Assembly (NCBI GenBank): GCA_964493425.1 | Contig: CAZBMW010000015.1 | Location: 1 to 60,066, forward strand | Source of the DNA: CAYLMG01 sp964493425 | GTDB lineage: Bacteria > Planctomycetota > Phycisphaerae > Sedimentisphaerales > Anaerobacaceae | Length of the DNA stretch: 60,066 nucleotides | Reading direction: 5' to 3' | Part shown: in pieces, positions 17,766 through 26,381 of the stretch | Layout of the letters: each line of letters starts with the position of its first letter | How positions within the stretch are numbered: position 1 is the first letter of the stretch | The notes under the pieces: model-generated | The model's database searches: none | What the model saw: the letters and a program-made list of their open reading frames with translations, nothing else | Told to the model about the DNA's origin: nothing | Made by a program: the position numbers and the translations under genes

Positions 17766-18809
17766 TCACTTATTCTCTTTCATAATCTGACTTAAGACTG
17801 AAATTGCTGTCTCTATATCTTCGGATTCGATGCCGTAATGTGTCACCATTCGAAAAGTTTTAGCTCCAAGGTTTAATAGTAATACTCCTTCTTGTTTTGC
17901 CTTTTCGACGACCTGCTGAGCTGTGATATCTTCACTGTCGAGCTCAAAGTAAACGATATTTGTCTGTGCGGTATCGAGATTGATTGAAAAGCCTTTTATC
18001 TGAGCGATTGCCCGGGCAAGTTTGTTTGCATTGTTATGGTCTTCTGCCAGTCGGTCAATCATTTGTTCGAGAGCGACAATGCCGGCTGCTGCGATGATGC
18101 CTGCCTGTCTCATACCGCCGCCGACCATTTTGCGGATTTTGTGCGCCCTTTTTACAAATTCTGCAGAGCCGCAAATGACCGAGCCCACTGGAGCGGCAAG
18201 GCCTTTCGACAAGCAGAACATAACTGAATCGGCGTCTTTAGCCAGTTCTTTGACTTCGATGCCGAGGGCGACTGCGGCGTTGAAAATCCTTGCGCCGTCG
18301 AGATGAATTTTGAGATTATTTTGTTTTGCAAGTTTTGCGACGGAATTCATATATTCGGGTTTAAGGGTTACTCCACCGCAACGGTTCTGAGTGTTTTCGA
18401 GGCAGATAAGCTTTGTCGGCGGAAAGTGTGAGCCGGCAGGTCTTATAGCTGCAGCGATGTCGGATAGTTTCAATGTGCCGTCCGGCTGATTAGGTATCGT
18501 ATGAGCTTGGATTCCGCCGAGTGCCGATATTCCGCCGACCTCGTAATAAAATGTATGTGACTGGTCGCCGAGGATGACCTCGTCGCCGCGGCTGCAATGG
18601 GTCAGGATGCTTACAAGATTGCCCATAGTTCCGCTTGCGACCAGCAGGGCTGCATCTTTGCACGTAATTTCGGCAGCCATTTGCTGGAGTTTATTTATCG
18701 TGGGGTCTTCGCCAAAAACGTCATCGCCAAGTTCAGCAGCGGCGATGGCCTGGCGCATTGCAGGGCTCGGCAGGGTAACCGTATCGCTTCGCAAATCGAT
18801 GGTCTTCAT
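17766..18809 (-). CDS. ltaE: Low-specificity L-threonine aldolase
   Basis: 347 aa PLP-dependent aldolase of the beta-eliminating lyase family, which cleaves L-threonine/allo-threonine to glycine and acetaldehyde. It begins with DLRSDTVTLPSPAMRQAI, GDDVFGEDPTINKLQ and ALLVASGTMGNLVSI, all typical of LtaE. The PLP lysine is in FCLSKGLAAPVGS near residue 206, and ICLENTQNRCGG and IHLDGARIFNAAVALG hold cofactor contacts. The length is normal. It starts next to a 162-base intergenic region shared with pdxJ, and its stop overlaps the non-used GTG of the GH31 gene, so GH31 may be read from the same message. Confidence 0.93.
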   Translation of the reverse strand: MKTIDLRSDTVTLPSPAMRQAIAAAELGDDVFGEDPTINKLQQMAAEITCKDAALLVASGTMGNLVSILTHCSRGDEVILGDQSHTFYYEVGGISALGGIQAHTIPNQPDGTLKLSDIAAAIRPAGSHFPPTKLICLENTQNRCGGVTLKPEYMNSVAKLAKQNNLKIHLDGARIFNAAVALGIEVKELAKDADSVMFCLSKGLAAPVGSVICGSAEFVKRAHKIRKMVGGGMRQAGIIAAAGIVALEQMIDRLAEDHNNANKLARAIAQIKGFSINLDTAQTNIVYFELDSEDITAQQVVEKAKQEGVLLLNLGAKTFRMVTHYGIESEDIETAISVLSQIMKENK

Positions 18810-18983
18810 ATTTACACTCCTGAAAAAGCGATTAGTGAACAGTTAGATTATAAGACAATTCGCTCGCTGCTCAATGAAAAAGCTGTCGTTCTAAAGCAGC
18901 ATGGCAGACTGCGGCAGAATTTATCTTTTTTTTTGCCAAACGACTCTGCCGTGATATAATTTCGATTTTGGATGGTAAGAAAA

Positions 18984-19745
18984 ATGACTGAACTGAGTGT
19001 CAATGTGAATAAAATAGCCCTGCTTAGAAACGCCCGCAGCCTTGAATTAAATCTGCCGGACGTCTGTGAGGCTGCGCGTGTTATCGTTCGGGCTGGTGCT
19101 TACGGTATAACCGTTCATCCCCGGCCGGACGAGCGGCATATCCGCTATGACGATGCTTACAGGATTTCTGAGATGCTGAGAAGTGAGTTTGCTGGCACTG
19201 AATATAATATCGAGGGCAATCCGTTTACCGGCAGGTATATGGAAATCGTAAGTGAGCTCAGGCCGGACCAGGCGACGCTCGTGCCGGACGAGGTTGGTGC
19301 GAATACCTCCGACCACGGCTGGGATTTGAATAAGAAAAATCAGGACAGGCTTAAACCGGTTGTTGAGAAGTTAAAGAAGTTGGGTATCAGGGTCAGTATT
19401 TTTATGGATGCTGTCGCCGGGAATATGATGGCGGCTGCAGAGGTTGGCGCCGACAGGATTGAGCTGTATACTGAGCCTTATGCAGCGGCTTTCAGAAAGA
19501 ACGGGAATATCGAAACAACGATTGAAAGGTATGCACAAGCAGCTCAGTCGGCTGTGGGTGCAGGCCTTGGTGTAAATGCCGGCCACGATTTGAATTTAAA
19601 GAATCTTGGCAGATTTATAGAGCAAGTTAGTGGTGTGCTCGAGGTTTCTATCGGCCATGCGCTTGTTGCTGAGGCTTTGTATGAAGGGATCGAGGCGGTA
19701 GTGAAAAAATATTTGGCAATTTTATCAAAGTTAGCAGGAGGTTGA
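18984..19745 (+). CDS. pdxJ: Pyridoxine 5'-phosphate synthase
   Basis: About 253 aa from the ATG at 18984; a second ATG four codons earlier (18972) is also possible. PdxJ condenses 3-amino-1-hydroxyacetone phosphate with deoxyxylulose-5-phosphate to give pyridoxine 5'-phosphate. Visible motifs are LSVNVNKIALLRNAR, the catalytic His in GITVHPRPDERHIRYDD, the Glu in YNIEGNPFTG, LVPDEVGANTSDHGWDL, and GVNAGHDLNLKNL with the second conserved His, then SIGHALVAEALYEG. VNVNK in place of the proteobacterial VNIDH, and HPRPDERH, match the Bacteroidota/Planctomycetota subtype and are not signs of decay. dapA starts two bases after the stop. Confidence 0.93.
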   Translation: MTELSVNVNKIALLRNARSLELNLPDVCEAARVIVRAGAYGITVHPRPDERHIRYDDAYRISEMLRSEFAGTEYNIEGNPFTGRYMEIVSELRPDQATLVPDEVGANTSDHGWDLNKKNQDRLKPVVEKLKKLGIRVSIFMDAVAGNMMAAAEVGADRIELYTEPYAAAFRKNGNIETTIERYAQAAQSAVGAGLGVNAGHDLNLKNLGRFIEQVSGVLEVSIGHALVAEALYEGIEAVVKKYLAILSKLAGG

Positions 19746-19746
19746 G

Positions 19747-20622
19747 ATGTTTAACGGCGCAATGGTGGCGTTAATAACGCCTTTTCAGGATGGCGAGGTG
19801 GATTTTCAAACGCTTGAAGAGCTGGTTGATTTCCAGATTGAAAGCGGTATCGATGCGATAGTTCCCGTCGGCACGACGGGCGAGTGCCCAACTTTGAGTC
19901 ACGATGAGCATAAGAAGGTGGTTGAGTGCGTTGTTAAAGCTGCCGGCGGCCAGGTCCCTGTAATTGCAGGCGCCGGCTCGAACTCGACCGAAGAGGCAAT
20001 CGAGCTGACGGCTTTTGCAAAAAAGGTTGGTGCTGATGCGACATTGCAGGTCTGCCCCTATTACAATAAGCCGATGCAGGAGGGTTTCTATCAGCACTTC
20101 AAGACCATTGCAGAAGAGGTGGATTTGCCGATAGTGCTTTATAATATACCAGGCCGATGCGGCGGGACGGGACTCGCAGTTGAGACGGTTGCACGCTTGG
20201 CAGAGGTGGAAAATATTGTTGCAATCAAAGAGGCCACCGGCAAGCTCGATATGGCAAGCTCGATTGCCAATGCGTGCGATATTACGATAATCTCCGGTGA
20301 TGATTCGCTGACACTGCCGATATGTGCTGTCGGGGGCAAGGGAGTCATCAGCGTTGTCGCAAACATTGTTCCTCAGGATGTCAAGGCGATGACCGATTTG
20401 ATTCTGGAAGGCGACTTTGTGCAGGCCCGCAAGTGGCATAATAAGCTGTTCGCGCTCAGCAAAAATATGCTCAGCCTGGCGACGAACCCGATACCTATTA
20501 AAGCTGCGGTGGCTATGCTGGAAATGGCGGATGAAGAGATGCGTTTGCCTTTAACGCCGCTGGAAGAAGATAAAAAGAAAATCTTACAGCAGACACTGAA
20601 GGATTACGGCCTGCTCGAATAA
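19747..20622 (+). CDS. dapA: 4-hydroxy-tetrahydrodipicolinate synthase
   Basis: 291 aa, the normal DapA length. It condenses pyruvate and aspartate semialdehyde in the lysine/diaminopimelate pathway; the aspartate-semialdehyde dehydrogenase gene lies at 49 kb in the same window. Motifs are VPVGTTGECPTLSHDEH, the Tyr of the proton relay in LYNIPGRCGG, and the Schiff-base Lys in VAIKEATGKLD near residue 161, then ISGDDSLTLP and GGKGVISVVANI. AGGAGG in the end of pdxJ serves as ribosome site just before the ATG, so pdxJ-dapA is a two-gene operon. The 89 bases after it hold only a weak imperfect hairpin between convergent genes. Confidence 0.96.
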   Translation: MFNGAMVALITPFQDGEVDFQTLEELVDFQIESGIDAIVPVGTTGECPTLSHDEHKKVVECVVKAAGGQVPVIAGAGSNSTEEAIELTAFAKKVGADATLQVCPYYNKPMQEGFYQHFKTIAEEVDLPIVLYNIPGRCGGTGLAVETVARLAEVENIVAIKEATGKLDMASSIANACDITIISGDDSLTLPICAVGGKGVISVVANIVPQDVKAMTDLILEGDFVQARKWHNKLFALSKNMLSLATNPIPIKAAVAMLEMADEEMRLPLTPLEEDKKKILQQTLKDYGLLE

Positions 20623-20711
20623 GCGGCGATGGTATGGTAGGGGATGTTTACCTATTTAGTAACGTTTTCCCCCTCTTCTAAAAAGCTTTCAAGCGGCTCT
20701 CGAATTTGCGG

Positions 20712-21830
20712 TCAAGCGTTATTATACCATTGGACAGCTTCGTTATATAGCTGCAGGATTTCGTCAATCATTTTGCTGACAGAGTGATTTTGCTTCACGT
20801 ACTGCTGAGCTTGTCGTGCGATTTTTCTTGCCTTTTCGCGGCTGTTGAGCAGTTCCTGCAGGCAATTATGTATGCTCAGCTCATCGTCGGGATTGAAGAC
20901 AACGGCTGTTTTACCTTCGATTATAAAGTCATCAATTCCTCCTTTGCAGGCCGCAACAACTGTGCCTACACTCATTGCCTCCAGTAATATAAGGTTGAAT
21001 GAATTGCTTGGCCAGGCTTGCACGAAGATATCGCCCGCAGCGACGAGTTTCCTCCAGGGCTCGATTCTTGGAACAATAATCACATTTTGAGTCAATCCCA
21101 AAGCTGATATCAGGCCCCTGAGATGTTTTTCCGTTTTGTTGTTGCTTATGATAGTCAGAATAAACTCGTATCCTTCAATTGCCAGATGTCTTGCCGCACT
21201 GAGCAGATTTGAAAATTTTGAATCTTCCTTTAAGGGACTTAAGGTTATGATGTTGGGTAGCTGTGTACTTTTGCTGAAACATTCTGTGGTCTCCGGCACG
21301 AATGTCCCTATGTTTATATGCTTTAGGCGCCCTGAAAATCTCCGATGCATTTTAGCAATATCGGCTATGAGACTCTCTGTGGGGGCGATGATTTGTGCAA
21401 GCCTTTTCGAGGAGAGAGAGATTTGAGCGAACCTTTTGTGCAGGCGGTTGATTGTCAAAAGATACGGGATGTTTAATTGCTTCGACAGCAGCCGTACGAT
21501 TGTTGCCTGGTCTTCGCCGAGGCAGTGCAGAACGGTAGGATTAAAATTCTTGAGTTCTTCTATGAGAAGATTTTTGTTGTAACGGCCTAAAAAGGGAAGC
21601 TTATAAAACGGATATCTGATAATCTCAACTCCCGGAGAAGTAATTAAGTCGATGTTGGTCTCAGGCGGACAAACAATGTTTGAGCAGATTGACCGGTCGG
21701 TTAAACCGACAAGCAGCCGTTGTAGCGGAATGTAATATTCACTCAGAGTGTGTTTTGAGGCGAGCAAAGTTACACGAACAGGATTCTGCTTTTCTGCCTT
21801 AGACCCCGCCTTGTTTTGTGTATCATTCAT
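20712..21830 (-). CDS. Glycosyltransferase, GT4-like (GT-B fold)
   Basis: 372 aa. The N-terminal half (VTLLASKHTLSEYYIPLQRLLVGL) is a GT-B N-lobe and the C-terminal half is a Glycos_transf_1 domain with FVQAWPSNSFNLILLEAMSVGTVVAACKGG..DFI and NPDDELSIHNCLQELL. In the GT4 E-x7-E motif the second Glu is present (LLEAM) but the first position is Asn/Ser (SNSFN), which may alter donor binding. It probably transfers a sugar in surface polysaccharide or lipid glycosylation. It is a solitary gene on the minus strand, so neither donor nor acceptor can be guessed from neighbours. Confidence 0.75.
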   Translation of the reverse strand: MNDTQNKAGSKAEKQNPVRVTLLASKHTLSEYYIPLQRLLVGLTDRSICSNIVCPPETNIDLITSPGVEIIRYPFYKLPFLGRYNKNLLIEELKNFNPTVLHCLGEDQATIVRLLSKQLNIPYLLTINRLHKRFAQISLSSKRLAQIIAPTESLIADIAKMHRRFSGRLKHINIGTFVPETTECFSKSTQLPNIITLSPLKEDSKFSNLLSAARHLAIEGYEFILTIISNNKTEKHLRGLISALGLTQNVIIVPRIEPWRKLVAAGDIFVQAWPSNSFNLILLEAMSVGTVVAACKGGIDDFIIEGKTAVVFNPDDELSIHNCLQELLNSREKARKIARQAQQYVKQNHSVSKMIDEILQLYNEAVQWYNNA

Positions 21831-21955
21831 TTGTCACTCTTTTATACAATGGTAATTACAAAGGTGCATATATTATCCCGGAAATGATATTTTTTCCAGT
21901 TGAAAAGATTCTATGCTCAGATGATAAGGCGAAGTAGTATAGTCGTTCTTAAGTT

Positions 21956-22378
21956 TCAGCTATTTGGGTTGTTTTTTTTGCCGGGCAACTGGATTTTTCT
22001 GCATACGATTCTTCTTTCACCGATAAGCTGATTATCAGTGAGAAGCTGAAAACGGTACTCGCCCGGCTCAGGGAAAACAACGCCCTGAAGATTCACAGCC
22101 AGTGTGACGACCTGCCGAACGTCCTTGAATTCGACTTTGCCTTTTTGTTCGAATAATGCCTTATCTTCTTTTTGAGAGCTGATAAGACGTATGGTTGTTT
22201 CGGTTATGCCGTGCCCGTTTGTCAGCTCGCAGAAGAAAACAAGGACATTACGAATAGGGTACTTCGGAGCATTGATAGACTGGATGATATTTATAAGGCT
22301 CGGCATGCCGGTGATTTTATCAAATATAACCCTGTCACAAATTACTGATGAAAGTAAAATAGGCGGTACTGAATTCAT
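21956..22378 (-). CDS. Small DUF6941-like protein
   Basis: 140 aa cytoplasmic-looking protein without signal or membrane segment. The pattern ICDRVIFDKITGMPSLINII, then a strand-rich LVFFCELTNGHGITETTIRL, and a late PEPGEYRFQLLTDNQLIGERRIV, resembles the family I know as DUF6941, a beta-sandwich protein of unknown role found in various bacteria. AAGGAT stands eight bases before the ATG. It is a single gene divergent from the duplicated membrane operon. I am fairly sure it is a real gene, less sure of the family name. Confidence 0.6.
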   Translation of the reverse strand: MNSVPPILLSSVICDRVIFDKITGMPSLINIIQSINAPKYPIRNVLVFFCELTNGHGITETTIRLISSQKEDKALFEQKGKVEFKDVRQVVTLAVNLQGVVFPEPGEYRFQLLTDNQLIGERRIVCRKIQLPGKKNNPNS

Positions 22379-22679
22379 ATTTATATCCTTTATGTTTCTG
22401 TTTATCTTTTAATAACGCTACTATTGTTTTTATACCCATTGGCTTATATTCTTTTTATAGGGTAACCGAAACGATAGCCGCAATCAATCTTAAAAAAATT
22501 CAGCGATGTTGTTGATTTCGTAGTTGCACTCTTTTGCGGCTTGTGTTTTTGGCTTTGATTGTATATAATACCGCGCAATAGTTTAGCGGCGTTTTTGGAT
22601 GTAACATTATTGGCAGGATATTTTTCAGGCCGCGATTCGATAGCGAGTCTATAATCATAGAGTTGGATTATAAATACTA
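22379..22679. other. Divergent intergenic region before the duplicated operon
   Basis: A 301-base AT-rich region between the DUF6941-like gene and the first membrane gene. It contains the sigma70-type promoter listed separately and a 5' leader of about 105 bases. I see no coding sequence or stable terminator in it. Confidence 0.7.
22541..22569 (+). promoter_or_regulatory. Promoter of duplicated operon, copy 1
   Basis: A -35-like TTGTGT, a 17-base spacer and a perfect -10 TATAAT (22564-22569). A start near 22576 would leave a leader of about 105 bases. Nearly the same arrangement stands before copy 2, which supports it as a real element. Confidence 0.6.
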
Positions 22680-24584
22680 ATGCAAGAATTAGCTATCAGT
22701 TTTTTAGGCAGGATTTTTCGGAAAACTATCAAGGGTTTTGTCTTTTTTGCTTTATTTTATTTTTATCTGTGGTTGGTAGTTGAGCCGAAGCTGATTTATC
22801 ACGGCGGGGGGGAAATAACAGACTTTCCTGTTTTTTATACCGGCTGGGCCTTTTTTAATGAGATTTTTTGGGTACCGGGCGGTATTATCAAGTACCTCGG
22901 TGCGTTTCTTTCACAATTTTTGTATATCTCCTGGGCAGGCTCGCTTGTCCTTACACTGCATGCTTTGGCCTTTTACGTGTGTACCGATTTTATCTTGCAA
23001 ACTATAGGGGCGAAGAGATTGCGTATTATAAGTTTTTTTGTGCCTATACTTCTGCTTATAACTTACAATAAATACACATATCATTTCACTACCACCACAG
23101 CTTTGTTGGCAGGGTTGGCTTTTACGGTTTGTTATTTAAAATTAAGACCGGAAAAAACTTTTCTTCATGGTCTTTTATTATTTTTGGTATTGTCTGCGCT
23201 TCTGTATTTTATTGCGGGCGGAGCATATCTCGTTTTTGCACTTATTTGCGGTGTCTATGAGATGTTTTACAGGAGCAGATGGTTAACTGGTATTACGTAT
23301 TTTTTATCGGTTGTTGTGCTGGGATATGTTTTAGGGGTTCTTTTCTTCGGGGTTAGTCTTGTTGATGTTTATAGTGATTTGTTACCGTTTTCGTGGAAGA
23401 TTCTTTATTTTCCGGAGAGAAAGCTGCTGATAGAATATATCTATGCTCTGTATTTGTTTCTGCCTCTGATTGTATTTGTCGGCGGTCTGCACTATCTTTT
23501 TGCCGGAAGAAGACGTTCGTCAGTAGAAAATAGAAGCAGTAAGAAAAAACCATCTGAGAAACTGCCCGGGCTGGATGAGAAGAAGCTTTCCTGTCGGTTG
23601 AAATCACCGCTGATTCTTGAAACCGTTTTGTTATTTGTGATAACCTTTCTTGTGGCATTTTTTAGCATTGACAGAAAGAGAAAGGTTTTATTCGAAGTGG
23701 ATTACTACGCTTATACGAGACAGTGGGATAAGATATTGCAGGTCGCTCCGCCTTTTTCGACGAATTCTTACATAGGACATAATTTAATTCTGGCTTTGCA
23801 GCATCTCGGCCGGTTACCTTCCGAACTGTTTAGCTATCACCAGCATCCAAGGAATCTTGTTCTTACCGGCAAGGAAAATATGCGGCAGTATTGGCGGAAG
23901 ATAAGTGTCTTCTATGAATTGGGGGCTGTCAATAGTGCCGAATGCGAGCTTGTCGAAGCGATGGAGGTATATGGGGCTCGGCCGCAGATTCTTAAAAGAC
24001 TAGCCCTGGTAAGATTGGCGAAGGGGGATTTGAATAGTGCCAGGACGTATCTCGGGACTTTAAGCAGGACTCTTATTTATTCAAAATGGGCTGAGACCTA
24101 TCTTGAGTTAATCGATTCCGACCCCAACTTAACTTCTGATAAAGAAGTGCAGCGGCTTCGAAACTCTATGCCTCTCGAAGATGATGCTTCTGTTACTATG
24201 CCTGTCGAGAGCATTTTTTATAATTGTCTGAAGAGGAACCGAAGTAATAAGATGGCTTTTGAGTATCTTATGGTCTGGTATATGTTTACTAAGAAACTTG
24301 AAAAATTTGTCGAGAATATCGGGCGTTTGAATGATTTTAATTATCCCGGGATTCCCCGATATTATGAAGAAGCGCTGTTGGCTTATATGTATGTTAACAA
24401 AAAGCGAGTGAAAATAGCTGGTTATGAAATAAGTAGCCAGTCACAGAACCTTTTCAATCGGTTTCTTATGACGGCTGATAAGTACGGAACAAACGAAAGA
24501 GCGGCCTTTGCAGAGCTTTCACAAAAGTTTGGTGATACGTACTTTTTTTATTATGTATATGCTTTTTCGGGGATTACACAATGA
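22680..24584 (+). CDS. Polytopic membrane protein with helical-repeat C-terminus (DUF6057-like), copy 1
   Basis: 634 aa. Residues about 15-275 hold eight or nine hydrophobic segments (FVFFALFYFYLWLVV, LLFLVLSALLYFIAG and others). A charged linker near 275-310 (RRRSSVENRSSKKKPSEK) and another helix at about 312-332 follow. The remaining 300 residues are alpha-helical and TPR-like (ALQHLGRLPSEL, YGARPQILKRLALVRLAKGDLNSA, SKWAETYLELI). The C-terminus FAELSQKFGDTYFFYYVYAF is almost unchanged in the second copy. It resembles the family I know as DUF6057, described mostly from Bacteroidota, of unknown function. It overlaps the propeller gene by four bases (ATGA), so the two proteins are translationally coupled. 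Confidence 0.7.
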   Translation: MQELAISFLGRIFRKTIKGFVFFALFYFYLWLVVEPKLIYHGGGEITDFPVFYTGWAFFNEIFWVPGGIIKYLGAFLSQFLYISWAGSLVLTLHALAFYVCTDFILQTIGAKRLRIISFFVPILLLITYNKYTYHFTTTTALLAGLAFTVCYLKLRPEKTFLHGLLLFLVLSALLYFIAGGAYLVFALICGVYEMFYRSRWLTGITYFLSVVVLGYVLGVLFFGVSLVDVYSDLLPFSWKILYFPERKLLIEYIYALYLFLPLIVFVGGLHYLFAGRRRSSVENRSSKKKPSEKLPGLDEKKLSCRLKSPLILETVLLFVITFLVAFFSIDRKRKVLFEVDYYAYTRQWDKILQVAPPFSTNSYIGHNLILALQHLGRLPSELFSYHQHPRNLVLTGKENMRQYWRKISVFYELGAVNSAECELVEAMEVYGARPQILKRLALVRLAKGDLNSARTYLGTLSRTLIYSKWAETYLELIDSDPNLTSDKEVQRLRNSMPLEDDASVTMPVESIFYNCLKRNRSNKMAFEYLMVWYMFTKKLEKFVENIGRLNDFNYPGIPRYYEEALLAYMYVNKKRVKIAGYEISSQSQNLFNRFLMTADKYGTNERAAFAELSQKFGDTYFFYYVYAFSGITQ

Positions 24585-26161
24585 ATCGGTCGGTGCGGAT
24601 CTTTATATATCTTCTTTTGGTTCTTGTTGTTTTGGCTGTTATATTAACGGCATTGCATCGGCGCTTCTCGAAATCCTCGATAGAGCAATTTGATGTTGTT
24701 GACAGGTTGCCGCGGATTTATCCTGATTACAGTGACATTGTTATTCCTCCTAATATTGCACCTTTGAATTTTTTAATTAAGGAAGAAGGTAGCTATTATT
24801 TCGTCAGGATACATTCACAGAAAGGCGAGCCTATCGAGATTTTCAGCCGGAAACCGAAGGTCCTAATTCCTCAAAAGGCCTGGAGAAATCTTTTGAAAGA
24901 CAATGGCGGGCGCGAATTATATTTCGATATTTTTGTAAGAGATGAAGAAAAGCAGTGGCACGGTTTTCAAGCTGTGACAAACCGTATCGCGAACGAAAGT
25001 ATCGACAAATTCGTTGTATATAGAAAAATTCATCCTGCTCACTCAATGTGGAGGCAGATAGGTATTTATCAGCGGAATCTCGAAAATTTTGACGAAAGAA
25101 CTGTTTTGACGAATAAGTATTTTCAAAGCGGCTGTCTTAACTGCCACGCTTTTAACAATAATCGAACTGATCATGCGTTATTAGCTATACGTAGTGAGGT
25201 TTATGGTACCGATACTTTATTGATTTATGACGATAGAGTTCGAAAGGTTGGTACAAAGGTTACATACTCTTGCTGGCATCCGAGCGGCAAATTGTTTGTT
25301 TTTTCTGTGAACAAAGTTCGGCAGTTTTTTCACACGCACAGAGAGGAGGTACGAGATGTAATTGACTTGGATTCGCTTTTGGCTTACTACGTTGTTGATG
25401 CACAGTCGGTGAAGTCCTCTTCCAAATTTTCAAGAAAGGACTATCTGGAGACGTATCCTACCTGGTCGCCTGAAGGCGATTTTTTGTATTTTTGTTCCGC
25501 ACCGATACTGTGGGCACAGGAGGACGAAATACCTCCACCTCAGTATAAACAGATTAAGTATGACTTGCTGAGAATAAGCTATGATGTCGAAAGTGACCAG
25601 TGGGGTGAGCTCGAAACTGTTATTTCGTCCGCTGATACGGGCCTGAGTGTTTCTATGCCGAGAGTTAGTCCTGACGGCAGATGGTTGCTGTTATGTATGG
25701 CCGATTACGGCTGCTTCAATGTTTACAGTAAGAGCAGTGATTTATACATTGTTGACCTTGCAGATGCCGACCAAAGCGGCGAGTTTATACCTGGAAGGCT
25801 TGAGGCCAACAGTGACCAAAGCGAGTCCTGGCACTGCTGGTCCGGTAACAGTCGATGGATAGTATTCAGCAGTAAAAGGGATTACGGCGTGTTTACACGG
25901 CTTTATTTTTGTTATATTGATGAAGAGGGAAATACATATAAGCCTTTTGTTCTTCCTCAGAAAGACCCAACCTTTTATGATTCGTCTCTGCTGGCGTTCA
26001 ATACACCTGAATTGGTTGTCGAGCCTGTATCTTTCAGCGGAGAGAAGCTGGCGCGCGTTGTTCGCGGCTCACGCAAAATCTCGCCGGAAATGCCTGTTAC
26101 TATGGCAACGCCAAAAGCTGGGGGAAAGGAGATCAGCGGCTGGGAGGGGCAGCGCGAGTAA
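24581..26161 (+). CDS. Membrane-anchored TolB/PD40 propeller with CxxCH haem-c motif, copy 1
   Basis: 526 aa. One N-terminal membrane helix (residues about 5-24) is followed by a periplasmic domain with IPPNIAPLNFLIKEEG and HSQKGEPIEIFSRKPKV. A CLNCH motif (residues 185-189) lies in GCLNCHAFNNN, then WHPSGKLFVFSVN, PTWSPEGDFLYFCSA, RVSPDGRWLLLCM and SGNSRWIVFSSKRDYG as propeller blades. CxxCH is the attachment signature for covalent haem c, so a periplasmic redox or sensing role is possible; the distal ligand cannot be identified. Similar proteins in Bacteroidota are often labelled as cytochrome c biosynthesis proteins, without experimental support that I know of. It extends a few residues beyond copy 2 at the C-terminus. 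Confidence 0.75.
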   Translation: MNRSVRIFIYLLLVLVVLAVILTALHRRFSKSSIEQFDVVDRLPRIYPDYSDIVIPPNIAPLNFLIKEEGSYYFVRIHSQKGEPIEIFSRKPKVLIPQKAWRNLLKDNGGRELYFDIFVRDEEKQWHGFQAVTNRIANESIDKFVVYRKIHPAHSMWRQIGIYQRNLENFDERTVLTNKYFQSGCLNCHAFNNNRTDHALLAIRSEVYGTDTLLIYDDRVRKVGTKVTYSCWHPSGKLFVFSVNKVRQFFHTHREEVRDVIDLDSLLAYYVVDAQSVKSSSKFSRKDYLETYPTWSPEGDFLYFCSAPILWAQEDEIPPPQYKQIKYDLLRISYDVESDQWGELETVISSADTGLSVSMPRVSPDGRWLLLCMADYGCFNVYSKSSDLYIVDLADADQSGEFIPGRLEANSDQSESWHCWSGNSRWIVFSSKRDYGVFTRLYFCYIDEEGNTYKPFVLPQKDPTFYDSSLLAFNTPELVVEPVSFSGEKLARVVRGSRKISPEMPVTMATPKAGGKEISGWEGQRE

Positions 26162-26246
26162 AGTTTGTTTGAATTTACCTCTTTGATGAGACATCGAGCC
26201 GTTTGTCGGTCCAGACCTGATATCGAAATCGCTATGTATTTGTAAG

Positions 26247-26274
26247 TTGTATTTCTGGTTTAATTATATATAAT
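26247..26274 (+). promoter_or_regulatory. Promoter of duplicated operon, copy 2
   Basis: TTGTAT, a 16-base spacer and TATAAT (26269-26274). The spacer sequence is close to that of the copy 1 promoter (TTTCTGGTTT against TTTTTGGCTTT), and the -10 boxes are 3705 bases apart. This shows that the regulatory region was duplicated with the genes. Confidence 0.6.
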
Positions 26275-26381
26275 GCTGCTCGTTTGTCTGATGATGTTTT
26301 TTGCTTATATATAAGCTAAGTATCCTTCAGACATCAGAGTGAGAGCAGGTCTATAATTGCAATGTTTGATGATGAATGCTG

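Noticed and set aside
19000..19060. PdxJ active-site loss (VNVNK instead of VNIDH)
   Set aside because: Bacteroidota-type PdxJ proteins have the same VNxNK start and HPRPDERH motif, so this is a normal subtype.
20640..20700. Terminator between dapA and the glycosyltransferase
   Set aside because: GGGGA and TCCCC can pair around GTTTAC/GTAAC, but the stem is broken by mismatches and no clean T run follows on either strand.
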